DNA of 64,000 nt from Endomychus coccineus (GCA_958510875.1 OY294068.1:196750315-196814314), one strand, 5' to 3'; positions 21,918 through 33,864 are shown, numbered from the stretch's first letter. A program made the numbers and translations. Notes: generated from the letters alone by a model not told the origin.

Positions 21918-23854
21918 TTTTAATATTTATTACCCGTCACACTCAATACTGACCACACGTCATTAAGACTAAACGGTACTATCGTGAGCCTCTTGTTGCT
22001 GACTTCATATTGATTTTGTACTCAGCGTACATGCCTTGTACTGCAGAGGGTATTGATCTGATTCGCTCTAGCTCTCGAGGCTCTAGCTCGTATACATCGC
22101 TGGTTTAAATTCAATCCATATGTCTCCAAAGATGAAATACATTCACCAGATCTATCCAACTGTAACATACGCCATGAAGAATTTGTATTCCACTTCCACT
22201 TTCTGGGCGATACAATCTAAGCTGGAATTAAGTACCTCTAATGACCAAAGGAAACCATGAATCACGAAATTCATCCATTACTATAAGAAATTGCACAATA
22301 TTGATCCCAGAAGAAAGCCCAAATGGTGCCAGAACAATAGGGGCGTGCTTCACAGAGCATCTGCCTTCGTTCTAGAATTATTGAACAACACGTTGTCAGT
22401 TATTGCACTGTTTAGGTCGTTGAAAGAATACTAAAACCAGAACGACAAGCAAATGGATTTTTGATGCAAAAAACTATTCAATGTACTTACCTACTCTTAA
22501 AATGATTTCCATTTATTAACTTTGATTCATGAATCTCTATGCGGTTTTGATAACAAAGCTATTGTAATGTATCAATGTCAATTGGTCAATACTTTCATGT
22601 TCCTAGGTTAAAACGATTCCGTGGTCTAAATATTCTACAACGAGAATAATTGGAATTAATCAACATTTCATTGATAGAATTGTGTCGGGTGATTTGTATT
22701 AAACGTTCAGCAAGAGATTGTATTCATTCCATATCAACGCAACATGTGCCAGATATAATTGACGTCATGTTTGAAACGCCGTTTTTAATAATAATAAAAT
22801 GTGGAGAGCAGAGTCATCGCGTATCATATTTGGGACATGTGGTTCATTCGACTGATATTTACTTACACCATTATTGTGGTCTCTTGGGATCTGTGCAAAA
22901 ACTTCTAGGCGTCGCTCAAATCCTCAACTTGGAACTCAATAATGTAATTATAATATTGAGTGCAATACTTGGAAACAAAGGGGATATGAATTGAGGCTTT
23001 GTATACATTTTGCACCGAAAGAAAATTTGACACAACTTATTGGCTGGGGATTGAGGTTCTATTCTATGTCCATTATCATTATTTAAATAACAATATCTAG
23101 AACTTCAATGGTGCTATGTCCTCCATGATAATCGATTGTTTACGAGCTCACGAAACGTTTTTCTATGAAGACAAAATATGCATTGTGCATTCATCTAATC
23201 GCACACAAGTGTAAATGTTGAGGTGCTTAAACAGAGATAAATAAAGTGAAAGACGTAACATAAAACGAGGAGTTTGTCTTATAAATGGATTTTCCTGCAA
23301 CAATATGAGTCACTCACTAGTGAACTATATTTACTATCGTATGAATCCTTTCTTCATGTTCTAATTTTGTACGTACGCACATTATAACTATATTTTTACG
23401 ATCACAATCACCTACTTAATTAATATTTGGGTGCTAGTTTTTATATAGAATACACTTCCCAATGATCGTTGAAACGTGAAATGTTAGACGTAGCGAAGGC
23501 TTAATAAATTGTATGTAATTACTATTTGATTATAGTTCACATACTCAAATTAAGAGTGGAAAAACTATGAACGTTTCTATCAAACGATTTACGTTATTGG
23601 CTATACTTCATTAAAAATAAACGCTAATGGGCGTTCGGATATTTTCGGAATTAATTAATTTATTTAGATGTTTGGTCAAATAGTCCTGAATATCCATAGC
23701 ATATTGGATTTTGAAATGATCGTCGTAATTAAGATATAATACTTTTGCAAAACGATTCATTTCTTCAATTCATTTACCACTTCGATCATCCTCCATTGAA
23801 CGTTTAGTTCCACAATATATACGTAATTCCTAGCTGTCTTAAATCAGATAAGAA
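21918..23854. other. no recognised gene
   Basis: An open frame of 114 codons on the plus strand (22650-22994) has no recognisable domain, and its codon use looks random. Otherwise nothing was found. Confidence 0.4.
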
Positions 23855-24040
23855 ATGGCTCTCAAGGACGTTCTAGAAAACAACGTGTGTTTTGGTCAAA
23901 CAGACGATTTGTATTCAGATCCAAAGTCTACCCTTTATAACAAATATAAAGGTCTTCATAAAGATAAACAAATAAAGCGTGTTTTGAAAATGCTGAAAAT
24001 AAATAGAGGCGTTCACGTCTTTGCCAAAAATATTTTTTAA
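23855..24040 (+). CDS. small unrecognised ORF, 61 codons
   Basis: ATG in a good context (AGAAATGG) opens a lysine-rich 61-residue frame ending in a TAA stop. The sequence begins MALKDVLENN and ends INRGVHVFAKNIF. It has no signal peptide, no membrane segment and no recognised family. Composition looks more protein-like than the neighbouring random frames. It may be an exon, a small gene or a transposon relic; only similarity searches or transcripts would tell. Confidence 0.25.
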   Translation: MALKDVLENNVCFGQTDDLYSDPKSTLYNKYKGLHKDKQIKRVLKMLKINRGVHVFAKNIF

Positions 24041-24326
24041 ATTGTTCTTATTTTTCACGAGACCTGTTCCTTTCAAGTATTTATTTTTACTGCATCAATA
24101 CTTATAATACTAAAAAACTAATAATTAGTTTAAAAAACGATACAAAATATATTTCTTTCTGTCTAAACATTATGGACAGTATAAAGTCCTGTTCCATTGT
24201 AATACCTATAATACAATTATATACGTCTATTTTGTTATTATTCTTCGGACTTTACTGTTTGGAAGGGCTCGTGTTTCGTAATTGTGTACAATTGGATGTA
24301 ATAAATGTTTGTTATTCATGTAATAA

Positions 24327-25910
24327 TTTTTTTTTCGCGGAGGTGAAGAAAACCCTTTATGGGGAGGTTATGAGCCTTTGGGTCTCATGATGTACTGTGA
24401 GAGGCATACCCACTAAAAACTTCACTCTCTTTGTAGACTTGACTGGCTATTGCCTCCGGTGACACTTAGGCCTGCTGGCCCATTGTATCTCGCCTTTGTT
24501 TTGTTTCCTTACCGGATCCACTCGAGTATTTTTGTACCTTGTACGAGTATGTACAAGTTTATACTGGGTGTGAACTGTATAACTCTGGTATGCCGTGCGG
24601 CTTTCCAAAAATTGCCTCGAATTTACACAGTATGTGTGTCACTGTTTCTGTATCCTTACCGCAAAGTCTGCATGTCAGGTCACCATTGTACAGTCCCATT
24701 TTGTTTAGGTGCCCTTTTACTGGCGCATGGCCAGTCATGAGCCCTGTTACGTCTTTTATTTTTTCCCTATTTAGTGCTGATAGGTCTGTCTTTCTTTTGT
24801 TACACGGGGCTTTGATGTATATCTTCCCATTTTCGCTTCCTGGGATTTATTCCCAGTATTCTTTGTGGTTTTTCATGATCCAGTCTTCTACAGACCTTCG
24901 TGCTGTATGTTTCGGCACCCCCGTGGTCCATTCTGGAGCTGGAGCGTTTTCCGACCCTCTTCTTGAAAGTTCGTCGGCTTTTTCATTGCCTGTCGTTCCC
25001 TGATGTCCCGGCACCCAGATTAGCTTAACTCGATTTCGGTCTGCCAGTATTTCAAGTTCATCTTTGCATGTCCATACCAGACGAGATGGCCCCTCCTGAC
25101 TTCTCATTGCCTTGAGTGCAGCCTGACTGTCAATATGTGGATCTGCTCATCTTCGATGGCTCTCCAATTGTTTTCCTTCACGCATTGGAGGATAGCATAT
25201 ACCTCTGCTTGGAAGACAATGGTGTGTTTACCCAATGAATAGCTGAAACCTGTCTTCGGGTTTCTTGAGTATACTCTTGCACCTGCACCTTTTTCAGTCT
25301 TAGATCCGTCTGTATACCAGATCTTTCCCTGTAGAATGCCGCCGAGGTTTGTAAGTTTCCATTCAATCCTTTCTGGTATTGATACCCTGAATGTATCGCT
25401 TTGGAATGTGATCTGTTCTCATGCCTAACACGTCCCTGGTCACGATTTTTACGATGCTCATTGTATTTTGTTTTCTGAAGGCACCAAGCCTTGCCTCTCG
25501 TTGGATTACCAATTGGAGAGGGGGTTATCCCAGTAGTGTCTAACTATGATCCCAAGACATGAAAGTCTATGTACCTTAATTAGTCTTGTCGTGGTTCCTC
25601 TTTGTTGTGTTTTAGGCCACCACGCCAAAGAGGCGTATGTTATTGCGGGTTCAACCACCATGTTGTACAACCAGTAGAGCATGTTCGGTCGTAGCCCCAA
25701 TTTTTTCCCGAAGGAGCGTCTGACCACAAATAATGAGATTTCCGTTTATTTAATTACTTTTCCCAGATGTTGGCTTCAGTTCAGTGTCGAGTCTGGTGCC
25801 ACCCCGAGATATTTGACTTCCCCTTTTATCTGTACAGCTTCTCTTCGAATCTTCAGAGGTCCCAAGCCCTCTAATTTGCGTTTACGAGTGAATGCTGCTA
25901 TGGTGGCTTT
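24327..25910 (-). mobile_element. 5'-truncated RNase H-bearing non-LTR retrotransposon with 9-bp target-site duplication
   Basis: The insertion is bounded by exact copies of ATGTAATAA at 24318-24326 and 25911-25919. In the element's own (minus) sense its 3' end carries a run of nine A directly before the duplication. Length is 1584 bp. The 5' end is truncated within the RT domain, as is usual for target-primed insertions. Coding content is described in the entry 24440-25910. Confidence 0.9.
24440..25910 (-). pseudogene. RT C-terminus, RNase H and tail of an I-group non-LTR retrotransposon
   Basis: Reading the minus strand from 25910: AFTRKRKLEGLGPLKIRR and EVKYLGV are post-catalytic RT/connector blocks, followed by GLRPNMLYWLYNMVVEPA and ITYASLAWWPKTQQRGTT. 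Near 25310 the RNase H domain begins with DGSKTEKGAG, continues through VFQAEVYAIL, and carries the C-terminal block VPGHQGTTGNEKADELSRRG (25035-24960). A tail with a C..C...T.....C finger (CRLCGKDTE) lies near 24660. At least four frame shifts and several stops interrupt it. The RT palm with the catalytic aspartates is absent through 5' truncation. The longest plus-strand frame here (24539-25003) is only its antisense shadow. Confidence 0.9.
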
Positions 25911-25919
25911 ATGTAATAA

Positions 25920-26748
25920 GTTAAGCTGTTTAGAATAAATTTATCAATGGTTTAGTTTTTGAGAATTCATGAAAGTTTGTTCCATTCCATATTGGATCGG
26001 TTTATTCGATATACTTTTCGCTCGAATTTGATGTAATTTGAATGATTCTCGATCACATAAATGAAGAAATTGAGAATAAGGTGTAGTCAAATACCAATTT
26101 CCTACCCACCTACCGTGCTATTGACTCATTTGCTACAAAGTGTTATTGAATAACGAGTAAGGAGTGTTTGTTGTCGATTTATCTACTTTTACTGATAAAT
26201 TGCCCAATACGTATATCTTACAAAACAGAAACAAAAAATCATTTTATTCAAATATGATGAACAAATCTTATCTGCGCTTTATTGAATTTATTTTGGTTCG
26301 TAGATACAAAATAACGCGCTAACAATATGTTTATCTTATTAATTGGGTCTTCAGCAAATAAATACATTCATCAAAAACAAGATTAAACTACAATTATGAA
26401 ATGGTTATAAACGGGTATGTTTAAATCATCCCACTTCTTCCAGTTATAAATAATCATCTCAAGCATATATTTGTTTATTGATAACGTTCTACGTGTTTAC
26501 TTAATGCTGTTTAATTTACAATCTTGACATTTTAAAAAGAGAGTACAATGTACTCTCTTAGAAACTAGGAAATCGTCAATAATCAAGTAAACATTTGGAT
26601 ACAGTGCCGTATCTCATCTAATGCCCAACTTTTTACTTTAATAGATTCGATTAGATTATTTTATGTAATAAGCCGCTTTCTTACATACCACTACTTATTC
26701 CATTTAGTAGCGATTGGGAAACTCTAGGCATCTTATTGAATAGCGAGT
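25920..26748. other. no recognised gene
   Basis: AT-rich unique-looking sequence between two retrotransposon insertions. Confidence 0.4.
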
Positions 26749-26760
26749 ACAGTAGCAGGG

Positions 26761-27048
26761 ATTCTGAGGAAACCAGACGAAAAGGGGCCGAAACTGTCCC
26801 CGCACTCGGTAAAGCAGGGGCAGAACAACCGATTGGACCAGAGCCAACCTGTGGCATTTTTCATGCCACAACGAAATCTGTAATCCAAAAATGGCTCGAG
26901 ACAGAGCACCGTGTCCACTGGAGGGAACTGCCCCGTATGCCGCACTCCAAGCAACTAATGGGATATCTCCAGCACCAAGGAGTGAAAAATCTGCTGACCT
27001 TCAGACAAGAAATACGGAATCTTGTTCCCTTCCTCTACTAAAAAAAAA
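26761..27048 (+). mobile_element. 288-bp 5'-truncated non-LTR insertion with 12-bp target-site duplication and poly(A)
   Basis: ACAGTAGCAGGG occurs immediately before (26749-26760) and after (27049-27060) the insertion. The right end is a run of A (27040-27048). The insert encodes the end of an RNase H domain (RRKGAE at the start, then GPEPTCGI) and a tail containing WRELPRMPHSKQLMG. The frame runs to TAA at 27039-27041, whose A bases merge into the poly(A) tail, so there is essentially no 3' UTR. Homologous sequence is on the minus strand at 36530-37060. The frame itself is open, which suggests a recent insertion. Confidence 0.9.
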
Positions 27049-27060
27049 ACAGTAGCAGGG

Positions 27061-29289
27061 CGAAACGCTTAAAATTTTTATCGCTTGGGCTGTTTCTACT
27101 TGTTGAATACCTAAATGCGTATTAATTGTAGGTATGTTATTGATACAGTATATGTGTATTTTCACCGAGAACTAATAAATGAATTCTAAAAATAAAAATT
27201 AAAACACATGTTATTATATCTATGCCCTCCAGCTTACTGGGTGCTCCTTTACCTAGATCCTCTTTTCACATATACAATGAATACATAAAAAATATGAAAA
27301 TAATCAATGCTTAATACTAAAAAAGTTATAATTTGATACTAAAGCGTCTAGTCCAGTACACTATCTTTTGGCCAGGAAATTTCATATATAATTTATCTGA
27401 GGCGGTTATTATTATGCAAATCAGCCGTCTAAGAATGATGGTGATATTATTTTTGGGTCCAACCCTGTGCTTCATGCCATAACTTCACTTTATGTGTAAC
27501 AAAAAGAAATAAGGGTTCCAAAATCGTCACTCGCTAAGTTCGTAAAAGTAAGCCTAAAATTACATACCTACCTTTTCGTTGTAATCTATTATAAAATTGA
27601 TTACGCATTTCACATACTCATTTACATTGTATTGTGTATTTCTGTTACAGGTACCCCAAACTAGGAAGATATTTTTATACAATTTTGATATAATTTCGAT
27701 AAACTTATACCTTACTATTAATTGTACTCAATTTCATTCTGCGTAATATTAAACGTTTTCAACTGAGTTATGTCTTTCTTATTCTTTACAAAAGTCGTGC
27801 AATTCGCCACGCTTCATTTCTTGGAAAATCTGATTTCCTTAATTTTTCGCTTTTTCATGATAACAGGGAACTATTGCTCCTACAGGGCTCCGCTTTCTTC
27901 GTAGGACGATTATTTTAGCAGATATCCTGCTCGGCTAAAACTACAATTTTTATATTTTTGGGAAAAATAGCCAATTTTCGAAGATCTGTATCTCGTAACC
28001 TATTGGACCTACGGAGCTATGACTGCACTCAAATTGTAGCAAATTTTATCCACTTCAAATCTATTGAAAAAAATCCCAAGATTTTGAGGTTTTTCGAACA
28101 CTACGGAGTTAACGAAGTCTTTCGAATCTGCAAACTTAGTTTTACACTATTGGTATCTATCCTAACAATATCCCAAAAATCAGAACAGTCCAATTTTTTG
28201 CGACCTACGATGTTTCAAATGACTAGTCTATGTGGAATATGTTACTTATTTATTGGACACACCTCGTATTCTAGTAGAATAACATTTTAAAGAGTAGCCA
28301 TACCAAGCTGGGTATAAGATAAGCCATCGTTTATTTACATTGACAAGATTTTGTTTTATTTTCGTGAATACTAAAGACAAATGCTACTACGTGAACGTCG
28401 CGAAAAAAAACAACAATTTTCTCGTTAGTCTATTTGTTTTTTAAATGGGATTCACCGCTAATGAAACGAATAAATATCGTACGGTTTCACCAGAATTCGT
28501 GAAGAATACGTTACGTATGGTCAACACCTGTTCGTCGAATTCGAAGCCATAATGCGCACACTGATTTCTATAAGTAAATGCGACCTTATTCGTCCTTTGA
28601 ACAAGAATACGGAACGAGAATATAACCGTTCAAACAAAAACCCATCCAACGACCCTTTTTGCTTTCCTCGTTGGGGACTTGCAGGTGTTTAGAGGGTGTA
28701 TACATATTGAATAGTTAAACATAACACATTCATCTTGAAATATCAGTGTCATGAGTCCTTATGAAACGTAGCAGTCAGTGGTGTAGGGAAAATGCGAAAT
28801 TCACAGTACCATTAAAAGTCCCTCCCGTTTATTGCCACTTGACCACTATGTTAAACACGTATATCGACTCTACCCCATAAACACAATTTGAGTTTTCCGG
28901 CGCAATAGAAAGGACGGAAATATTCGGCAATTGTCTAAATTTCGGATTAGTCGATTTCAAGTAGAAGTGGGTATCTTTGCGCTTGCCCGATGCTTCTATT
29001 GGATACAGAAACGCTGTTCACTTTATGAAAGAAATGACGTCATAGTTTTACAACCAATTCACATGGAAAATTTTCCTAAATAACTGCCGCGCTATCTTCG
29101 TCAAAGCAGATATATTCCGTTGTTTTAATAGTTGGCCACATTGTAAGGAGTTGCCGATGAAAACTGTTGATGAATTGAAAAGACTTGACAGTACTTGACA
29201 GTAGACAGTTCATTATTCGTTGTAAATCTAAATTTCGATAGGATGGGACCTTTTGGGCTACCAAGTAGCCATCATTAGTTTTTTTTTAG
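27061..29289. other. no recognised gene
   Basis: A 110-codon plus-strand frame at 27958-28290 has no recognisable domain. Its surroundings (27770-28300) read like diverged interspersed repeat. Nothing else was identified. Confidence 0.35.
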
Positions 29290-29757
29290 TGGAGAAGCCT
29301 TTATCAATAAACAGTGTACTCTGATGATGGCTACTTATTTGTATCCGAAAGGTCCTAAGAATTTTAACAGTATTTTTAGTGGATAAGCCATTATCGGAGT
29401 AAACAACAGTTTACTCTGTTGATGGCTACTTATTTGTATCCCACAGATCCTAAGTACTTTAACAGCATTTTTAGTAGATAAGTCATCGTCAGTTCACTCT
29501 GATAATGGCTACTTGCTAGGCAAAAAATCCTGAGTACTTTAATAGTATTTTTAGTGGATAAGCCATTATCGGAGTAAACAACAGTTTACTCTGTTGATGG
29601 CTACTTATTTGTATCCCACAGATCCTAAGTACTTTAACAGCATTTTTAGTAGATAAGTCATCGTCAGTTCACTCTGATAATGGCTACTTGCTAGGCAAAA
29701 AATCCTGAGTACTTTAATAGTATTTTTAGTGGATAAGGGTGAACATTTCATTTATAG
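29290..29757 (+). repeat. tandem array of Penelope family 2 hammerhead-like units (175-bp perfect duplication)
   Basis: Units of 83-92 bp contain a stem I strand (TTTACT or a variant), CTGATGA or a variant, a GGCTAC hairpin, a GAA-like box, AGTACTTTAACAG and AGTGGATAAG. Pairs of units form a 175-bp dimer that is repeated without visible change (GGATAAGCCATTATCGGAG at 29381 and 29556, then GGATAAGGGTG at 29731). The first unit (core at 29321) keeps an intact CTGATGA and GAAAGGTCCT. In the 175-bp dimers the core boxes are mutated (CTGTTGA, CTGATAA). The array leads directly into a Penelope RT fragment on the same strand. Confidence 0.85.
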
Positions 29758-29764
29758 TAACCTC

Positions 29765-29930
29765 TTTATGTTTAAAACAGAATTATTTCTCATATAGCAA
29801 TGAATTTATTTGTTAGGGGTCACCGTTATTGCCTTTACTAGCTGAAATATTTATGTATTATCATAATTTATTCAAAAATTGGTATCGATATGTGGATAAT
29901 ACGTTAGTTTATTGGACTCTAGTGCACTAC
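29765..29930 (+). pseudogene. Penelope-like element RT fragment
   Basis: The plus strand reads GSPLLPLLAEIFMYY and then NWYRYVDNTLVYW. These correspond to the Penelope RT motifs GSPLSPLLAEIFMD and WYRYVDDxLV. The second catalytic aspartate of YVDD (29889-29900) is changed to N and an in-frame stop precedes GSPL. Only about 50 codons remain. It follows the hammerhead-like array at 29290-29757 in the same orientation, the order expected for a terminal repeat followed by internal Penelope sequence. Confidence 0.75.
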
Positions 29931-30815
29931 AAGTGTTAACTCGTGTTCTATTTATTGATTCTTCAATACATAGTGAAGTTTCTAAGGATTATATTTGATA
30001 TAATATTAACACAGTCATCTGTAATAAAATAAAATCTCTCCCTGATATCATTTGTTTCGTAGTGAACCGAGTATGCAAGCAATGGTGTCATTGGAAATAT
30101 TATGAAGTATCTCTGATAAAGCTGACATGCGTGTTGACATGTCTCATTGTTTGCTTCAATATGTTTAATCTTCTATGTGGATGATTAAATTTATTATTCG
30201 TCAGTCAGTCACAAATAGCAAAATGTGTAAGTATCATGTTGCTCATTTGTTTCGAATAATCAACAGGAAGCGACAAATGTTTATGTAAGTGGTGGGTATT
30301 AACTGCGTGAAATACAATACAGCACGAAATATGCTATGTTAGAAGAAGACACAAAATCTAAATTCTCCTGTTGTTTCGCAAATTACATTGTTCGTAAGAT
30401 TGTATCTAAGCGAAGTGAAACTTTTTAAAAAGCGTCGTTTTGGAGCGTGTTACGTGTATTTTGAATTGTTGACATCTGAATTAAGAGAGAATATGCTAAT
30501 AAAATTATATGAGGTCTGATCCCAAACGGTCTTGGGCATTATTTCATAAAAAAAACTCTTCGGTTTGGGCGAGCCGTATTAAAACTTTAAACGAGTGTTA
30601 AACCATCTAGGAGAAGAACAATTTACAGTTGACGCTTTCACATCCCCCATCTTGATAAGATTGAAGTAGACATGTTGAAGACAGAGTACCAGGAATTTGA
30701 CTTCTTTCTTTATCGGCTAACCCATCTTGGTCTCTTCTCTTTGTCAAATTATTGAAGTCGATTTTTATTCATTTCCCCATAATTTGAACTTATTAATATC
30801 TGTCACTATGAGAAT
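29931..30815. other. no recognised gene
   Basis: Nothing recognised. Some of this may be further eroded Penelope sequence. Confidence 0.35.
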
Positions 30816-30819
30816 TGTT

Positions 30820-30920
30820 GTTTACTCTGATGATGGCTTATCCACTAAAAATCCTGCGGAATTACTGAGGACCTTTCTGCTACCAAGTAGCCGTCATCAG
30901 AGTAAATAACAGTTTACTCT
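30820..30920. repeat. solo Penelope family 2 terminal unit
   Basis: A single inverted unit: GTTTACTCTGATGATGGCTT at the left is mirrored by CGTCATCAGAGTAAAT at the right, with the GAAAGGTCCT box on the minus strand between them. Confidence 0.7.
30863..30904 (-). ncRNA. hammerhead-type motif, Penelope family 2
   Basis: On the minus strand: TACT, CTGATGA, one extra base (C), stem II GGCTAC with loop TTG and GTAGC plus a mismatch, GAA, stem III AGGTCCT, C at the cleavage position, then AGTA complementary to TACT. Both core boxes are intact. Stem I has only 4 bp here and the innermost stem II pair is lost, so activity is uncertain. Confidence 0.55.
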
Positions 30921-32103
30921 GACTCAAGGAAATGCATCGACATGAGATGTCGTCTGGCGATGACGTCTACTCCCTGTTAGGTTCGGTCACTGATCCTCTG
31001 CCAGTCGACATAGGAGAAAATAGAGCTTTATGATACAAAATACTCTAGTTTGCATTGTACATTCCGCAGATTCTTTGAGTTGTTCCTTGAAACAATCCCA
31101 AACTTAGTCTTCTTCTCACAATTTTTCCAAACTACCCATTCTATCAAACGAGGTACGTTCCGACTAAACGACAATATCTCGAAGAACGTAAAACAACAAT
31201 ACGAGTATATTGTTGTTGGGTTGTTAAGATTAATAAGATTTGGCCCCCTTCGATTTTTATCTACTTCCAAACTTGAAGGAATGGCTCGCTGAAAAGAGAT
31301 TTGACTCCAACGATGACCTCATCACTGAAACAAACGCCTAACGGATGGCCGAAATCGTATTCATCTTCTATTTTGTATTCTAACTTATTTAGATTTGAGT
31401 TATCTCATGATCGCTTAATTGGGAAACAGTTACGCCACTGAACAATGTTATTTGTTGCGAAACGTTTAGATAAAAACGGAGGGTGAGTTAGGTCATGTTT
31501 TATTTTCCTCAACGTCTTACGTCGCTCAGATATTACAAATTTATGCGTCAAGAAGTTTTCTAACTCCGTAAATTAGGGTATACAAGCATACCAGCTAGAT
31601 TTTACAGTGCGTGTATATGATGAAGCATGTGGCACTGTCACGAGAAACGCTGTTTTTATTTGTGGAAAGATGTGATGCACATGTTCGTGTTCTCACGGTT
31701 TGTGATTGGCCATGTGTGTATGTGTAAGGTTAGACTAGGTTAAGATACGAAGGGTGGCGAGGCAACCCCAAGAAACACTTGTGCCTTTAAGAAGACCAGT
31801 TTTTGTTGACATTTCTTGCGCTTAACATGAAATGCATGGGGCCAGTTTTTGTGACACGTTCATATTAAAGTGCATTATCCCTTAGGGTTTATTTTTAACT
31901 TGAACAAGTGTCTTTACATCTTTCTTCTATAAGCCACACGTAAAAAATATGCTTACACAGATGAACGCTGGTATTCTCGGGACATGGAATTAAATGTTCC
32001 AACACATTGTCTGAAACAGAAAATACAGTTATCTACAATACGGTACGTTTGCTATAACAAACTATGGTGCAACATTATGATAAATTTTAACAGGTACAAT
32101 GTA
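30921..32103. other. no recognised gene
   Basis: Two fully overlapping antisense frames of 80 codons (31028-31292) have no domain and are probably chance. Nothing else was seen up to the transposon end at 32104. Confidence 0.35.
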
Positions 32104-32708
32104 CAGGGTGTCCTCGAGCTGCGTGGCAAAAATAAAACCGAAGATTCTTTGATTCGAAAAAAATTTGATGAGCCTTTTTACTCTTGCCTCAAGTGTCCTG
32201 TTTAGCCGGTCGAGGGCTTCAAAGTTGCAAAAATAATTTTGTTTTTTCGGTATAACTTGAGAACGTGATGACGGACTTTTACAATATTTGGCAGGTGAGT
32301 TAGTGTCAATAATAGCCGTGTTTGAGAGTGGAGCACAGAGCCTTAGAGACCATAGAAATGGCTCAAACTTGAAGATGTAACGGGAAAAGTTTCCAGAACT
32401 TTTTTATGGTCGATGTAATTCACTCAATATTTTTTACGTATATCGCTTATCTAATTTGAAAACTTTTTTTCCTCCTAAAAAATTTTGATAAAATCAACGG
32501 ATTAGCTTGTGAAAATTAATTTTCGAGTCTCTGCAATTTTGACTTACTAATTTTACTTGATTAAAATACCTTAGTTGCCTTTGCTTTTCTAATGTCATTT
32601 TGGCATTTGGAGAATTTATTCTCAAAACTGTCAGTTTTTACTTTGCTTTCCGTAAAAAATTCATAAAATTATGGCTCAAAATTTCACTAACACTGAAATG
32701 GTTGATAT
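32104..32708. repeat. left TIR, about 605 bp, runs into the transposase start
   Basis: Pairs with 33865-34470. It contains the presumed promoter and 5' leader, and its inner end covers the ATG (32671) and roughly the first 12 codons of the transposase. Confidence 0.9.
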
Positions 32709-33759
32709 GTTATTGATTTATGGACTTTGTCGTTGCAATGGCCGGAGAAGTGTACAAGTTTATAGGGAAAAATATCCGCACCGCAGAATTCCAAATCGGC
32801 AAACCTTTGCTAATATCGAGAGGCGACTTCGCGAAACTGGCAGATTTGAAGCAAATCGCAGAGAAACTAGACGCAGACGGACAAGAAGGACGTTAGAGCT
32901 CGAAGAAGAGATACTGGAAGCGGTTGCAACTGAACCTAGGATAAGCACACGACGTTTGGGACTTCGTATTGCTGCCTCAAAATCATTAGTTCATAATGTA
33001 CTGAAAGAAGAACTGTTGTATCCCTATCATATTAAAACAGTTCAAGACTTATTGCCCATGGATCCAGGTTATTGGCTAGATTTCTGTCGGTTTATTGTCC
33101 AATGACAAAACGCAAACCCCAATTTTTGTAGAAGAATTCTGTTCACGGACGAAGCTACATTCACGAGATGTGGTCTTTTTAACCTCCATAATGAACATTT
33201 TTATGCTGATGAAAATCAGCATGAAACGGAAGTTACACATTGTCAGAATCAAACTAAAATCAATGTTTGGGTTGGAATTGTGGATAACTTTATTATTGGT
33301 CCTACCGTTATACCCGATCGATTGAACGGGGAGAACTACTTGAACTTTTTGGAACAAATGCTACCTGAACTGTTGGAAGACTTGTCCTTACACATTCATC
33401 GTGACCTTTGGTTCATGCATGATGGTGTACCTCCTCATTTCACATTAGCTGTGAGGCGACATTTGAATGCGGAATATCCAGATCGCTGGATAGGTAGAGG
33501 ACACGATGCACCAGTGAACTGGCCGGCCCGCTCCCCTGATTTGACGCCCTGCGACTTCTTTCTATGGGGCGCTTTGAAGTGGAAAGTTTATGCAGCTCCA
33601 GTAAACACACGAGAGGAATTGTTGCAACGAATTAATCATGAAGCGGATTTATTGAAGAATGATCCTGAAGTACTAGCCAGAGTTCAATCCAATTTCTTGA
33701 AACGAATTAATTTGTGTATTCAGGAAAATGGGCAACATTTCGAACAATTGATGCTTTAG
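32671..33759 (+). pseudogene. DDE transposase (DUF4817-type HTH plus DDE_3-like), one in-frame stop
   Basis: The ATG at 32671 opens a frame of 362 codons plus the TAA stop, broken only by TGA at 33103-33105 (codon 145). The frame is the same on both sides of it. The N-terminus (residues 2-60: FTNTEMVDMLLIYG, NRQTFANIERRLRETG) matches the DNA-binding domain of an insect transposase family. The catalytic part has ILFTDEATF with D160, WFMHDGVPPH with D251 and SPDLTPCDFFLWG with D290. That leaves 38 residues between the last two acids, where classical mariner has 34. The stop probably arose from an arginine codon (CGA to TGA). Apart from this the protein looks intact. It could still be translated by readthrough, but that is speculation. 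Confidence 0.9.
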
Positions 33760-33864
33760 CGATTTCTCAAAAAGTTTTGTTGTTTCTTTTAATTTAGCAT
33801 TTGTTTTTCCTAAATAATCACATTTCTATTGTTTTTATTATTATTATTATTCGTGTTTTACCGA

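Noticed and set aside
22650..22994. 114-codon plus-strand open frame
   Set aside because: No recognisable domain, no splice or promoter context, and a length easily reached by chance in 64 kb.
24539..25003. Longest plus-strand open frame in this area, 154 codons
   Set aside because: It is the antisense of the RNase H region of the minus-strand retrotransposon 24327-25910; its translation has no domain while the other strand has clear RNase H motifs.
27958..28290. 110-codon plus-strand open frame
   Set aside because: Lies in repeat-like DNA, has no domain and no neighbouring gene signals.
33076..33357. 93-codon minus-strand frame inside the transposase gene
   Set aside because: Antisense shadow of the catalytic region of the plus-strand transposase.
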